From Asterias rubens (Eukaryota > Echinodermata > Asteroidea > Forcipulatida > Asteriidae), in NCBI RefSeq assembly GCF_902459465.1, contig NC_047071.1, positions 15,210,385 to 15,274,384 of the forward strand: 64,000 nucleotides of DNA, written 5' to 3'. Positions 35,286 to 48,500 of this stretch are shown here, in pieces. The position numbers were made by a program, and so were the translations under genes. Each line of letters opens with the position of its first letter. Position 1 is the first letter of the stretch. The notes beneath the pieces were generated by a model. The model saw only the letters and a list, made by a program, of their open reading frames with translations, was not told the origin of the DNA and did no database searches.

Positions 35286-35950
35286 ATTCCTATCTTGTTT
35301 GATGGCTTGTTTCCCACCATCTTACGATCAGTTGCCCTGCAGTTACAGAGAAATGTAAACCGATTATTTATTCTCCACCTCTAAATCTTTTCAGAGAAAA
35401 GAGAAAAGAATTAAGTCTTATCATTAAAAACAGTATGAATATTTTCTGCCCTGTGCTGATGTGTTGGATAAACATTGTATGCGCAAGTATTTATGACACA
35501 ACATGTTACTCAATCAAACAATGCTTTTGAAACTATGTTGCTGGGCAAACAATGAGTGTAATAGTTCGTGATATCATGTTATAAATCAGATCAATTGCTT
35601 TTTCTTGATACATCGTAATGTCGAGATTATCATTCACCTCTATGGTACGTGTAGATTTGAGAATATTGATAACATTGTATTAAAAAGTTTGATCGAACTG
35701 ATAAATTGTAATCTTTAGTCTTCTCAAACACAATGTAGCTTATCTGGGCATTACACAATGTTCAGGTGGAATGTTGGCAAATAAAAAAATTAATTTGATA
35801 TTTTAGAAGACGGACCAATTTGTAATTTTAGAAGACGGACCAAATTTTCAAAAGGCATGACTAATAAAACATCAAATAATATGGAGTTTAATGATACCAA
35901 TACCATGGTCAAAAATCTGAAATCAGAAAAAGACACAAAATGTTGAGTTA

Positions 35951-36225
35951 AGCCCGGTTCATTCTTCATGCGAATGCAATACAAATGTTGACAAATTCGC
36001 AACGAAATTCGCAGTGGGTTGAGTTGTGCAAAGCTTTCTTGCGAATATCGCAGCTAAAACAAAGTTGTGACAATACAAATGTTGACAAATTCGCAACGAA
36101 ATTCGCAGTGGGTTGAGTTGTGCAAAGCTCTCTTGCGAATATCGCAGCTAAAACAGAATTGTGACGTCAAATTCATATCAAATTCGCGGTGCACTTGTAT
36201 TGGCAAGAAGTATGAACCAGCCTTC
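35951..36225. mobile_element. Family F MITE containing a 94-bp tandem duplication
   Basis: The ends 'gcccggttcattcttc' and 'gaagtatgaaccagcc' are inverted. Inside, the segment starting 'caatacaaatgttgacaaat' is present twice (35977 and 36071). Related copies at 53664-53840 and 63665-63800. Confidence 0.7.
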
Positions 36226-36884
36226 TGTTACAAGCCCTGCAGTCTTGTAGAGAGGGCGCTGTAACAGAAATCGCTAGATGGGGCCTTCCTGGCCCGAGTC
36301 ATCGTGAAGGACTTTGACGCCCCCATCCGGGCAGAAAAGTCCATGAATCATCGACTGTCAAACCGCAGAATATAGAAAGGTTCCTCTGTCCCTGAGTCTT
36401 GCTGGTACCTTTTTTTGACAGGCTAATAATGTAGCACTCACTTCACCCTAACCCGGAAACCATAAAAATGTTACGACTCGACCAGATTTACTGGTCGTCA
36501 CCTATTCCGGTATTTACCTTAACCGTTGTTTTAATCAACCAGCAAGTTGTCATAAAAGTAACAGTTGTTTTGATTCATTCCAAAGTAGTACTTGTAAGTA
36601 CACTGTAGATATATTAATAATAATAATAATAATAGTGGCAATTTATAATGCGCCATGTCTGTCTAAAAGACACTCCTGGCGCAGGAGAGATGCCGAAGCC
36701 AGAATGCAAAGAATATAGTTAAGCACACGAATAAGTTTTCAAAGAGAGAAGGTTGCATAATGGGCAGGGGATGATTTTGTCTGTGTGGGAGTCTATAGAT
36801 TGTTTCTTGCAGCATGTATGGAGATTTGCTGATGACATGGTTGGTTGCAGCCTCACCACCATGGGTAGCGAGCATGTTACGCCA

Positions 36885-36958
36885 ATTGTGACTGGTATCC
36901 TGCTCATTTTTTGCTAAGTAGCATTTTCTGCTTACTCGGTTTGATGGAACTGGGCAGA
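36885..36958. mobile_element. Family A right-end fragment
   Basis: 'gtgactggtatcctgctcat' to 'cggtttgatggaactgggc'. Confidence 0.5.
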
Positions 36959-37549
36959 GATGTATGGGACGTCGTTTGTCAATTATAGAGATGCAACTTT
37001 TCTGATTTTAATCAGCCTATATCTGTACATGTATTTCTACCTCCGCGCTATTTCCAAGTGTGCGTTGCTGACCGAACATTTTTATCGCAAAATAAGTTTT
37101 TTACACAACCGATCTTCAAATCATAAACCCATGAAAATGGCTGTTGACGAAAAAAAGTTTTTTTAAGGGCAGACATTAGCGGGTAAGATCGTCCAAAAAA
37201 AAAAAAAAACTTGTTTAATTTTTTTTTTATTCGTTTTGAGTTTGTTTTGCATTAATGTTACAATTGGGCTGGTGAATTTTTTTTTGTGCGACCCAAAGTT
37301 TGTTTGACCCCAAAACTAGTAAAATATACAGATTCTGTATGTTCACCTCCGGCGACCGCAACAAATCAGTCAAGGTTTGTCCCTATTTCTGGCTGCGAGG
37401 TTGGGGTGGTTTACTGCATTAAGTGTCCAAAACGTCACCACAAAATTTTTCAGATTTTTTTTTCAACACCTGGTTGCATCTCTGCAATTAGTTGTTTAGC
37501 AATTTTAATATGTGTGGACAGTTTTCACCATGGTTTGTTGCAATAGATG

Positions 37550-37790
37550 TAAACCATAAAAAGTGTAGCCAAATCCTTTTTATGGTTTACATTTGAAGTT
37601 CATGGTTTACAAACCAAGAACATGCAATAAACATTTACATATCATGGTTCATGTATAAACCATGAAGATTAAGGCATCTTTAAAACATGGTTTATTAACC
37701 TTGAAAATTGAAGCATGAAAATCATGGTTTACAAACCATGAAAGTTGAAGCATCAAAATCAATTAAACTGAACTGAACATAAAATTGACT
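37550..37790. repeat. Degenerate repeats of ATGGTTTACAAACCATGAA before the HMGCR coding start
   Basis: Five or more diverged short palindromes ('catggtttacaaaccatgaa', 'ttgaagcatcaaaatca') stop about 10 bp before the acceptor at 37797. Confidence 0.6.
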
Positions 37791-37810
37791 TTTCCAGGAG
37801 TGTTAAGAAG

Positions 37811-39508
37811 ATGCTGGGTCATGTTTTCCGTGCCTACGGGCACTTTTGCTCCGCCCACCCCTGGGAGGTGATTGTCGGTACCCTGACTTTTACTATCTGT
37901 TTGCTGTCAATGGACTACTTCACCAGTCTACCGAAGGTGTGCGGATGGAATTATCACTGCACAGAGACACAGGTATACATGGATCATTATTAATGCAGTG
38001 TGTAGTGTGTTTTCAAAAAGCCATAAACCTAACTGCTTCATGCTTGGATTCCTGTAATTTGTCCTGTCCCATCTGGAGGATTAAGTGTAAAGAGTTTCTT
38101 AAACCATTTTTTATTTTTTTTATTTTTATTTTTTGGGGGGGGGAACAGGCTATGCCCTCTATTGCCCTGGTTTGTGGCCTTGATGCTCCTTCAAATGTTT
38201 CCAATAGACATTAACTCAAGATTGAAACTGAAGGGTTGAAAACTTCAAAAGGGGTCAGAGTTTACATGATGTCACGATGATGTCGTCAAGTATCAAACTA
38301 TGTAAAAATCAAAGTTAATCATTCAAAGAAAAAAAGAAAACGACGATGAATGAACCACTTTTTGTACAATACATACATCCTTGGAATGAATTGATGTCAC
38401 TCAAAATGTTATTCCAACTAGATACAAAAGCCATTTATATTTTAAGTTGAATGGTAAAATGCAGAGCTGCCAACTCTTAGTTATATAAACCAATCTTTCC
38501 ATGTTCCAAGGAACAAATTTGACCAACCTCCCGGAATATGAAAACCTTTGTCCCTATTATGTTGAATGTTACTCTAAAAATCTCCCTGATTGTTGTGCAA
38601 AATCTCCCTGAGATTGCAAGATGCAAACGCGGTAAAAATGTCATCAATTGCTAAAATGGTGACATCGATCACAATCGCCTTGTCTTTTTGTAATTTAACT
38701 AACACTAAATTTTCTATTGTTTTGAACCATTACTATTCAGGATATGCTGTCATCAGATGTGCTGGTTGTAACGTTAGCCAATGCAATGGCTGTCTTCTAT
38801 ATTTACATGCAATTCCACAAGCTTAGGATGGTCGGATCAAAATATATCCTTGGTAAGTTATTGCGTTTTGGTTGTAAATTTTAAGTAGTCCTGGCCTGGA
38901 ATTCAGGGAGGCCATGAAGACCATGGTCTCTGTTGGTCTTGCCCTTGGTGCCCCCTTCAAAAGTGTAGGATAGCTAGGAATATTTTGTTTATCTGTTCAC
39001 AAGTTATCCGAAAAATGTTCTATTTTAGAGATTTAATCGATGGAAATTTACATCAGGGATAAAAAATATGAATTTTGGTTTTACCCAAAATTTATACTTT
39101 AGAGATGTTTATTTTCTTTTAAGTATCATTTCTTAAGAACACCCGCCTTGTTTCTATTTGCGGGTTGCTCATACGACTATAACAGTCCCTTTTTGTTTGT
39201 AAATTTGTTCCTACTTTTCAGGCCTGATAAGCTATTAATATTTTGATATTTACTTTTATCTGTTCACAAATTATCAGTAAATGTTTCTATTTTAGAAATT
39301 GTATTTGTTTTTAGATATCATTTCTTAAAACACCTGACTTGTTGCTATTTTCGTAAAGACTATTTTTGGTTTGTAATTTTTTCTTACTACAGACAGGTTG
39401 ATATTAAACAGTATGAGACCCATACTTTACAGAGGCAATGATGCCCCCTGGTCATTGCCTTGGTGCCCTTGAAATGTTCTTGTAGAAATTCACAATTTCC
39501 TTATAAGG

Positions 39509-39574
<66 letters not shown>

Positions 39575-42500
39575 TCAAAGTCTTATATAGCGCACGTATC
39601 TACCAAACAAGGTACTCAAGGCGCTGAGTATAATACAAACTTTCAGAAAGATAGGTAATTGCAGTGATGAATTTTGAGACCAAATTATTTTGGTGCCCTT
39701 AACCAAGGAGAAAATGCCTTGGTGCCCTTGCCCTTTCAAAAAAGAAGCATACAGGCCTGAAAGTATCATATCTTTTAAAACGTCTGCATTGACGCTATTT
39801 GCTTTAGATGGCTCGTTCAATTATTACAGACTCCTTTTGTTTGTTGGACTTGACTTTTGAGCTTCGCTGATAAGCAACACTGAATAAGAATAGCTCTATC
39901 GATAACATTGATAAAAAATGCATACCTTGCGAAAATGTTCAACAATCTTTTTAAAATAGCGAAGGTTATATAAATGGAACAAAGTAGAATATAGCGTTTG
40001 AAATGTTCTATATTTGCATATCAGGTCAAAATGATATCAACTACTTATATTTTGCAAGATAAGACTTGAAGCATCTGATTTTGTTGATTTTATCTTTTTT
40101 TAAAGTGACTCTTTGTTTTCAAGAATGCGTTAAAATAGATTTAATTTGGTTCATGGATGGACTGAGGGTGGTTCAGCAAAATAATTTGAATCACGAGAAT
40201 TCAGCCCACCCTGTTTATTTATTTAAAGTAAAAATAGTAGATCAAGAGAACTCAGCCCACCCCTGTTTTTTAGTTTTAAGTAAAAATAGTTAATCAAGAG
40301 AACTCAGCCCATCCTTTTTTTAAATTGTAAGTAAAAATAGTAAATCGAGAGAATTCAGCCTGTTTTGTTAGAACCCTTTTTCCTTAACAATAGGCAACTT
40401 TAGCCCACTGCACTGTGTTCAATAGTGAATCTTAATCCCTTGTTTTTTTAAATTTTATTTATTTATTTATTTTTATTTTTTCGGGGGGGGGGGGGGGGGG
40501 TCTTTTGAGCGAGAGTGACACCATTGGTACGGTTTGCTATTATGAAAAGAGTACTGTGATTCTAATCTCAGGTCGATGTGGAATTTCATAGAGTTGCTTA
40601 TTAAGAACGAAAAGGTTGCTAAGCACAACAAAGTTATGCTTACCAGAATAAGGTTACTGGCTGAAACACTTACTTACCAATTATAATTGGTGTCTTGCTT
40701 AGACATGCTTAGCAGCAAAATTGTATGGAATATTGGGCTCAGGATACATTGTTTATCTTCTTAATAATAATTAGTGTGTTGGCTATACTATTTTGAAAAG
40801 GTTCATGAAGTATGGAAATAAGTGTGAGATTTGAGTTTAAATTTTTATTTATTTTTTTGGTTATTTGCGTCTTGCAGGGATTGCTGGACTCTTCACCATC
40901 TTCTCCAGCTTTGTATTCAGCAGTGCCGTCATTCATCTGTTTGGTGTAGAACTAACTGGACTCAAGTAAGTCAAGTACCCTGTACATGTATGTGCAATAG
41001 CATATGACATCTTGTTCCAACAAAATGGGGCCAGACTAAATCACTAATTCAGGGGGGAAACATGGCACTTGATAACAATAAAATAGTGAAGTCCCTTTTT
41101 TTTTTACCTAAAACTGTTTAACTGATCATTTATAAGCTGATAAATAGGGAGTTTTCCTGCGTGTTCCGAGCCAGATTGTATGAAGAGCTTCAGGATGGAA
41201 CATTAACACTGGTTTTTCTCTTTGTCTCCTCAGTGAAGCGCTACCATTTTTCTTTCTTCTGATTGACCTGACTAAAGCCAGTGCCTTGACGAAGTTTGCA
41301 TTGAGCAGTGATTCACAGGTGAGTGTGATGAATAAGACATAAGGAACTTTATTAATAGGGGAGTGTCGTGGACGAGCGGTTAAGAGCACCGAATTCAAAC
41401 TCTGGTGTTTCTGATCAGCAGAGTGTGGGTTCGAATCCTAAGCCGTGACACTTGTGTCCTTAAGCAAGACACATAACCATTGCTTCGTCCTTTGGATGGG
41501 ACGTAAAGCCGTTGGTCCCATGTGTTGTGTAACGCATGTAAAAGAACCCAGTGCACTTATCGACAAGAGAAGGGGTTCGTCCCGGTGTTCCTGGCTGGAT
41601 TGGCAGCATATTGCACCACAGCACCTTGTAAACCATTACATGGTGCTTAAGGATTAGATCTTATATCTCAAAACTCGCCCCACTCCTTGCAGTAATAATA
41701 CCGGGCGCTTTGCATCCTTTAGCAAAAGGCGCGTTATAAATATGGTTATTATTATTAATTTCCAAAAAGAAGAAGTTACATTGCTTGCACAAGTTTAAAA
41801 GCACCACAATGTATCAAAAAGTAACAACAACAAAATGAACAATTTAACTATGAAGAAAAATAGCTGAGAGATGCACCACTTAAATTCAGTCCAAGAAACC
41901 CTTGCCTCAAGCAGGGCCTAGATTCATGAACGCATGTGTAAGAACAAAAACTTGCTAAGTACAGACAAATTATTGCTTAGCAGAAACACCAGCCAAAAAA
42001 TACATTATATTTGCATTGTTGTGACTGGTACCCTCAAAAGTATTTTCTGCTGAACAGCCAAGGATGCTTTTACGTGGGTGTATTTTGCAGGATACCAGCA
42101 GTGCCAGCATATATTCAGTTTTATTATATAACAAATTATAAAGACAAATTCCTGGGGTCAGTTTCAAAGAGCTGCTAAAGCAGAACATATTGCTCGTCTA
42201 TTTTCTGCCCCAAAAAAGTTTCAGGCATGGCATTTCATGTGGCAGACCATATCTCAAAGGCTAAATGACAATGCAACACAAACAGGTATGCTGGTGAACA
42301 AGAAGCAGTCAAGTGGAGAGAGGAACAATTTGCTAGGATTAGCAGGATACCAGTGATAAACCTTAAATACATGACATTACATATAACATACTTTTATACC
42401 TCCATTCCATCAAGATCTCAGCGGCTTGTAAAGATACACTCTAAGCAAGAGCAATACAAATTAATATGAAAATATATACAAACAGCAATTTTGAATTTTG

Positions 42501-45500
42501 TTGTGCCTACTTTTTGTTGTTGAACTTAGGCCTTGGTTGAAGTGTGGTTAACTGGACCATATGCTTTCAGGCCTGTATCAATCGTTTTTGAAAGGGCAAG
42601 GGCGCCAAGTCATTTTCTCCTAATAGGGCACCCTATGAGGAAATTGTAAATTCCTACTGGAGCATTTCAAGGGCGCCAAGGCAATAATCGGGGGCAGGGG
42701 GACAATTGCCTTTGCTTCTTCCGTGAAGTACAAGGACTGTGCTGTCCCTTGTGACATCATTGGCTTCATTTTCTTGTTAGTTAATGTTGTCTCTGATTAT
42801 GTTTTTTTCACAGCGAGAGGTTCCAGAGAACATAGCTCAGGGTATGGCAGTACTTGGTCCTAATATCTCCCTGGATGCCTTGGTTATGAGTCTAGTCATT
42901 GGTGTGGGGACACTATCAGGTGAGCTTTATAAACTTATCCTAATCAAAGCCAACAAGTCTCTTTAAAGGCACTGGACACCTTTGGTAATCGTCGAAAACA
43001 CACCCTTGTCGCACAAATTTGTGTGCTTTCAGATGCCTGAGAAAAAGTTTCAGGCATGAGGTCTTCCTCCGATTCAAGTATTTCAGTGAGAAAGGACCTC
43101 TTTCTCAAAAACTACATTTCTTCAGAGGGAGTCGTTTCTCACAATCTTTTATACTATCAACAGCTTTCTGTTATTCGTTACCAAATAAGTTTTTATGCTA
43201 ATATATATTTTGAGTAATTGCCAATAGTGTCCAGTGCCTTTAATTCTTTCCTAAGGACTTAAATGTTACGCAAGGAAGGTGAACCCATGCACCATTGATT
43301 CAGCCATAAGAGCTTGAGTTTGATTAATAACAATAATAGTAATAGTATTAATGTAAGCATTTGTATGGCGCCCCACAAAGATCGGAGGGCTTTACAATTT
43401 ACATACAAACAAACAATGCAATGACATAGGTACAAAAAACAGTAAAATGTCACCATGTGCTACTATCTTGAGCTGTGTTTTAAGACTTCACTTACTCACT
43501 GGATATAGCCCTGTGATAAAACGTTCATATTTAAAACCTGATGAAGGTAATTAATGCGATTTTCCTTTTCTTTTAGGAATCCCCAAATTGGAGGAGATGT
43601 GCTGCTTTGGGTGTCTCTCTGTGATCGCTAATTTTGTCGTCTTTATGACCTTCTTCCCAGCATGCCTTTCACTTGTCCTTGAGGTAAACAAATTTGTTAT
43701 TCTGTTGTACGAAATGTCATAATTTTACATTCACTTTTACTCAAAGTCTGATTGCGTGGAAATTTATCAGTGGTGTTTGTGAGTAGGTACATCAGGAGAA
43801 AGCTTTAAAAAATAATTTTAAAAATCCAGTCAATTTCTTCACTTGTCAGGCAGAAGAAATGCTGTATCGCTAGTTTTCAAGGTATCCAAATAATGATGTG
43901 AAAAATCAAACATTACTTTGATTAAACATACTCTGAAACATCCGTTAACAGCAATTTTAAGAAGGAATCAACAGAAGGTCGTCTATATTTTCTGAAGACA
44001 TTACAAATGTGTGTTTCCTCCATGCAGCTTTCCAATAACAACAACCCTGTCGGTCGTCCAGTCTGGCAGTTGGGTCAGTTCACTGAGGTGCTACAGGAAG
44101 AGGAAGACAAGAAACCTAACCCGGTGGTGCAGAGGGTAAAGGTCATCATGGTGAGTGGTGTTTATATGCATTAGGGATAAATAATATTAATTTGATAGAT
44201 GGTTTTGGTTTTTTGGTTATCCAGTGGGATAAACTTTGTATACTCAAAGCTTTCTGAATCCTTGTTCTAATTACACAAAGACTGAAAGCACAAAAACTTG
44301 CTAAGCAAAGAGAAATCTTGTTTAGCGGACACAGTTATTACCAGCCAAAATTATATTTAGTTAACATTGTTGCGACTGCTGCCAATAGAGCCCTGGTGGA
44401 AAACAAATCTTATGATGAAAGGTAAAGATGCCTTAAAAGTGGACTTGATCACTCTTTGATGTGATTTCTGTTCCAGTCCGTGGGGTTGTTGTTGGTTCAT
44501 GTGCACAGCCATCTGATGAAGGCAGAGGAATCCACTAAGACTGGGATCAGTCATCTCTCTACAATGTCTCAATTCTCAAGGAAGATTGAACCTGAGATGC
44601 CGCTCTGGCAGTTCAACCTGACAAGGTAAGAAATTTTTATGTTTTCCCCCTAAATTTTTGGGTTGTTTTGGCCTCATTCTCGCAAATTACGACAGTGATT
44701 GAAAAATATACATACATATTAAAAAATGAAAATAAAACTATACAGAACACCCAAGGTTGCTGAGTATTGCTTTTAAAATCACAGATTATTGTATAAAAGT
44801 CTTTGTGCATTTTACTCGCAAGCTTTGGCGCTTTGCGCTCACAGTTCAGGTGTTTTTTTTTCAGCAGCCTATTACATTCCTTGGTAAAGCTAATCACCAA
44901 GTTATTTACACAACTGCATGAAGTCCACTTAAGCAAGATTTCTTGTGTTAGTGGTGCTTAAATATTACACAATAAATGTTGTGCAAGTGGACTTATGCAG
45001 CAGTTTTTGTGAATTCGTTTGTAGGTTTTTACCGTCCCAACAAACAGATTTTTCCCTTAACATGATTTTTGGTCAAATGATGACAATCGACTTATAGACC
45101 AACCAGCAATACAGATTATTTCAAAATAGTTGAAACTCTTTAATAATTTTTTTTTTCAAAATTGTTAATATTCCGGTATTCATTGAATTGTTTCGTTCTC
45201 CTAGGTTCGGAAGCCTTGGATTGGACCAGATAGGAGTATTGGTGCTGGCAGCAATTCTTGCCATCAAGTACATCTTTATTGACAGAGTAGAAAGTGAAAT
45301 GACTGAAGTAGAAACAACCGAGAAAGAAACCAAAGCAGCTATTGTAACAAAAGAGCCAAAAACCAAAGAAGGTGTGTGATTTATTCAAGATTTGATAGCA
45401 ATGTTCGTTTGAAGCTTGTGATCCCCCCTTTTTTCCCCAGTTTGCCCAAAGCACTTCTGTGATAAATATTTCTCAGGAGTGTGATTTCTTGCTCAGGTTT

Positions 45501-48500
45501 TTTTCATGATTTCATGATTCTCTCAAAATCTCCTTTGAGCCTTAAAGTTTTCTTGAAAGAAGTAAAACATTTACCAACAGGATAAGCAAGTATTCCACAT
45601 TGTGTCCAAACCTGTAGTTTTGTATTTCTGTTGATCCACAGAGTCATAAAAAAACCCTTAGACAATTCAGACTTTTAAAGTTCGCCTGTTAAAGAAAATT
45701 AGTTGTAATATTTTCTGCATACACAAATCATTCTCTTTGATCTTCGTCTCTAGAGCTGGGTACACTGTTCCTAAGGCTTTGTAAAATCTTACAAATAGAG
45801 GTTACCAAATGCCAGAAATGCCCACCATTTTACCATACCTCCTCAAATTTAGACTCTGCTTTTAGTATTTCTTGTCAGCAATGAGCAATGACTTTTACCC
45901 CTGTTTTTTTTCTTACAGAAGAGCCAAGAGTTGAGGAAGTCCCCCCAATGAAGAAGTGTGCCACCATTAGTGTGCAGACAGACCCCGTACGATTCGCTAC
46001 CAAAGCCCTCTTCACTGTCGGTGAGAAAGACTCAGACTCGGAGAGCATTGCAGACGACAATGAGAGTCCTCGTGAGGAGGGGTCTCGCTGCAGCTCACCA
46101 GTTATGCCCAGAGCACCAAGATCGCTGCCGGAGTGTGTGACCATACTGAATTCAGGGGTGAGGTTACTTAAGACATCATCTTGATTGTTTAAGATACTGG
46201 ACTCTATTGCTAAAAACTCAAAATAGTTGTTAGCATAAAAACCAACATGGTAGTATGAGTAAATTGAGAGCTGATGATAGTGCTGTTGACACTGTTTTTA
46301 AAAGCTGTCTGTTCCAAAAGGGAGAAATGCCAGCTTTCCAACATACCTTTCTAAAATGTTGATCTTAGTTTCGGCCGACTCTTCCAAAAAGATTTTTAAA
46401 CAGTTCTCCTTCAATATTCCTTTAGGAAATGACCGATCTGACAGACGAAGAGGTAAGGATCCTTGTTGCCAGTAAACACATTCCATCTTACAAGCTAGAG
46501 GACATCCTCCAAGACCCGGAGAGGGGCGTGGCCATCCGAAGACAAATCTACAGTCCCATGCTTCCTAAGGCGTGGGCCTTAAGCGATCTACCGTACACAA
46601 ACTACCAGTATTCATACGTAAGTTCATTAATTTAGCTGTTCATTTTGAATGAAATGATTGAGAATTATTTGAAGCAATTAACGGTGAGGGGACACCAGTT
46701 TTTTTCCCTTTTTAAAGGGAGGGTATCACTTAAGTAATTACTCAACAAATGAATGACCATACAAAACTTTCTTAGAAAAGAGCACTGGAGAGCTGTTGAT
46801 ACTATGAAACATTGTTAGAAATTAGGTTGTTGGTTCAAATTCCGCTCTTGTAAATTTTCTTTGTTTCAACCCCAAAGCAATTTTTTTTGTTTTTGTTACA
46901 TTACCGAAGGTTAGCATTTCCTTAATATGTTTTATTTCCCCACCTTTTTCTTCAGGTCATGGGAGCCTGTTGTGAGAACGTTATCGGATACATGCCTTTG
47001 CCTGTGGGTGTGGCTGGACCCCTCCTGATGAACGGAGAAGAGTACATGGTTCCCATGGGAACAACAGAAGGATGTCTGGTGGCTAGTACCAACAGAGGAT
47101 GCAGAGCTATAATGGTAAGGGGTCAGGGGTTAAAGGTCATTTAGTACATTTTTTTGTATTATTGGCTTCCTTGGGATGTCATGAACGTGGCATTTTCCTT
47201 AAAAACGTTAAAAATTATTCTTGTACTGATTGTTCAGTGACATTGTTGTATACCTTACACATTGATAAATAATGAATAGGGTAGATGGCCTTAGCTTTCG
47301 ATCCAATCCGGACCTTCTTCAGAGGCATAAAACAAGTACAAACAAATACATATCCATTTATAGAAAAAGAGAGGGGGAAAGGGATTAAGGAAAGGATCCA
47401 GAAAGAAGCGGGAAAATAACAGCCAATCAGAGTTCCTATTTCAGAAACAATATTGGTGGCTATGAACCAATAGGAGTGAAGTGGCGAGGACAAAGGATGT
47501 TTAGAATGAAAGGAAGGGTTACTGGACCATAAAAGTGGTATTGATAAATGATATGGTGTCTTCAAGGTTGTCATTTTGCATTTTGGATATTGCATATAGC
47601 ATGTAAGCAATGTTGACAATCTTATTGATGATGGTTGGCCAGTTTACAGCATGTCACTTAAAAAAATAATAATGTGGCGCTCAGAAGGCTTTTTCAACCT
47701 CTTACCCCTCACAGGTACCAGTTTTTACCCCTGGGTGTAGAGATGCAATTATATTAAAGCAAGTGTACCCACACTCCGATGACCTAAACCAGAAATTGAA
47801 TTTGATGTTGTAATGTATGTTGTATCTTTGTTTGAACCAGGCTGCTGGTGGAGTGACTAGTACAGTAGTTGCTGATGGTATGACAAGAGGACCAGTAGCA
47901 AGAATGCCGTCTGCCAAAGAAGCTAGGTAAGCCAAACAATTCCTCAATCCCGCAATTTGATAAGATAAGCAACTTCTACAGATTCCTTAAAGTACTAAAC
48001 ATTATAATTAGGACCGGGTTGGATATCACAAAAAGTTAAGACTAATGTGCTGAAGAGTAAGCAGGAAACTATTAGGTAATGTTTTCTGCTTAAGCATCTC
48101 TATGAAATTGTGGTCCAGCTGAAGTTTCTGGCGCTGCACTAAAACTTTACCCTCGCTTTGTGCATAAACTTAACCTCTTTCCATCTTTCTTTGTTTCCAC
48201 CCAGTGAGGTCAAACTGTGGCTTGAGGATAAAGACAACTTTGCCGCCGTGAAGGAGGCCTTTGATTCTACGAGTCGCTTCGCTCGTCTGACAGGAATCCA
48301 GAGTAGCCTGGCCGGCAGACACATGTTTCTGAGATTCCAGGCTAAGACTGGAGATGCTATGGGCATGAACATGCTGTCCAAGGTGAGTGTCTTTTGGTTT
48401 TTTCCTGCTACATGATTAGGAGAAGAAGAAAAGTCTAGTAGAAAAGTTGTGTTGTTAATCAGTGAGACCTACATCCCGTTATCATGCTGCCACCATCTTT

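Larger units (their letters stand above)
33553..37797. other. Presumed HMGCR leader intron
   Basis: No coding exons. It carries several foldback elements (listed), an 11-base G run at about 34914, an (AAT)n tract at 36609-36633 and poly-A/T runs. The last 240 bp repeat the words 'atggtttacaaaccatgaa'. Confidence 0.5.

Noticed and set aside
41356..41430. tRNA-Leu/Ser gene
   Set aside because: The tRNA-like head continues directly into a SINE body with a TTATTATT tail. The cloverleaf is incomplete.
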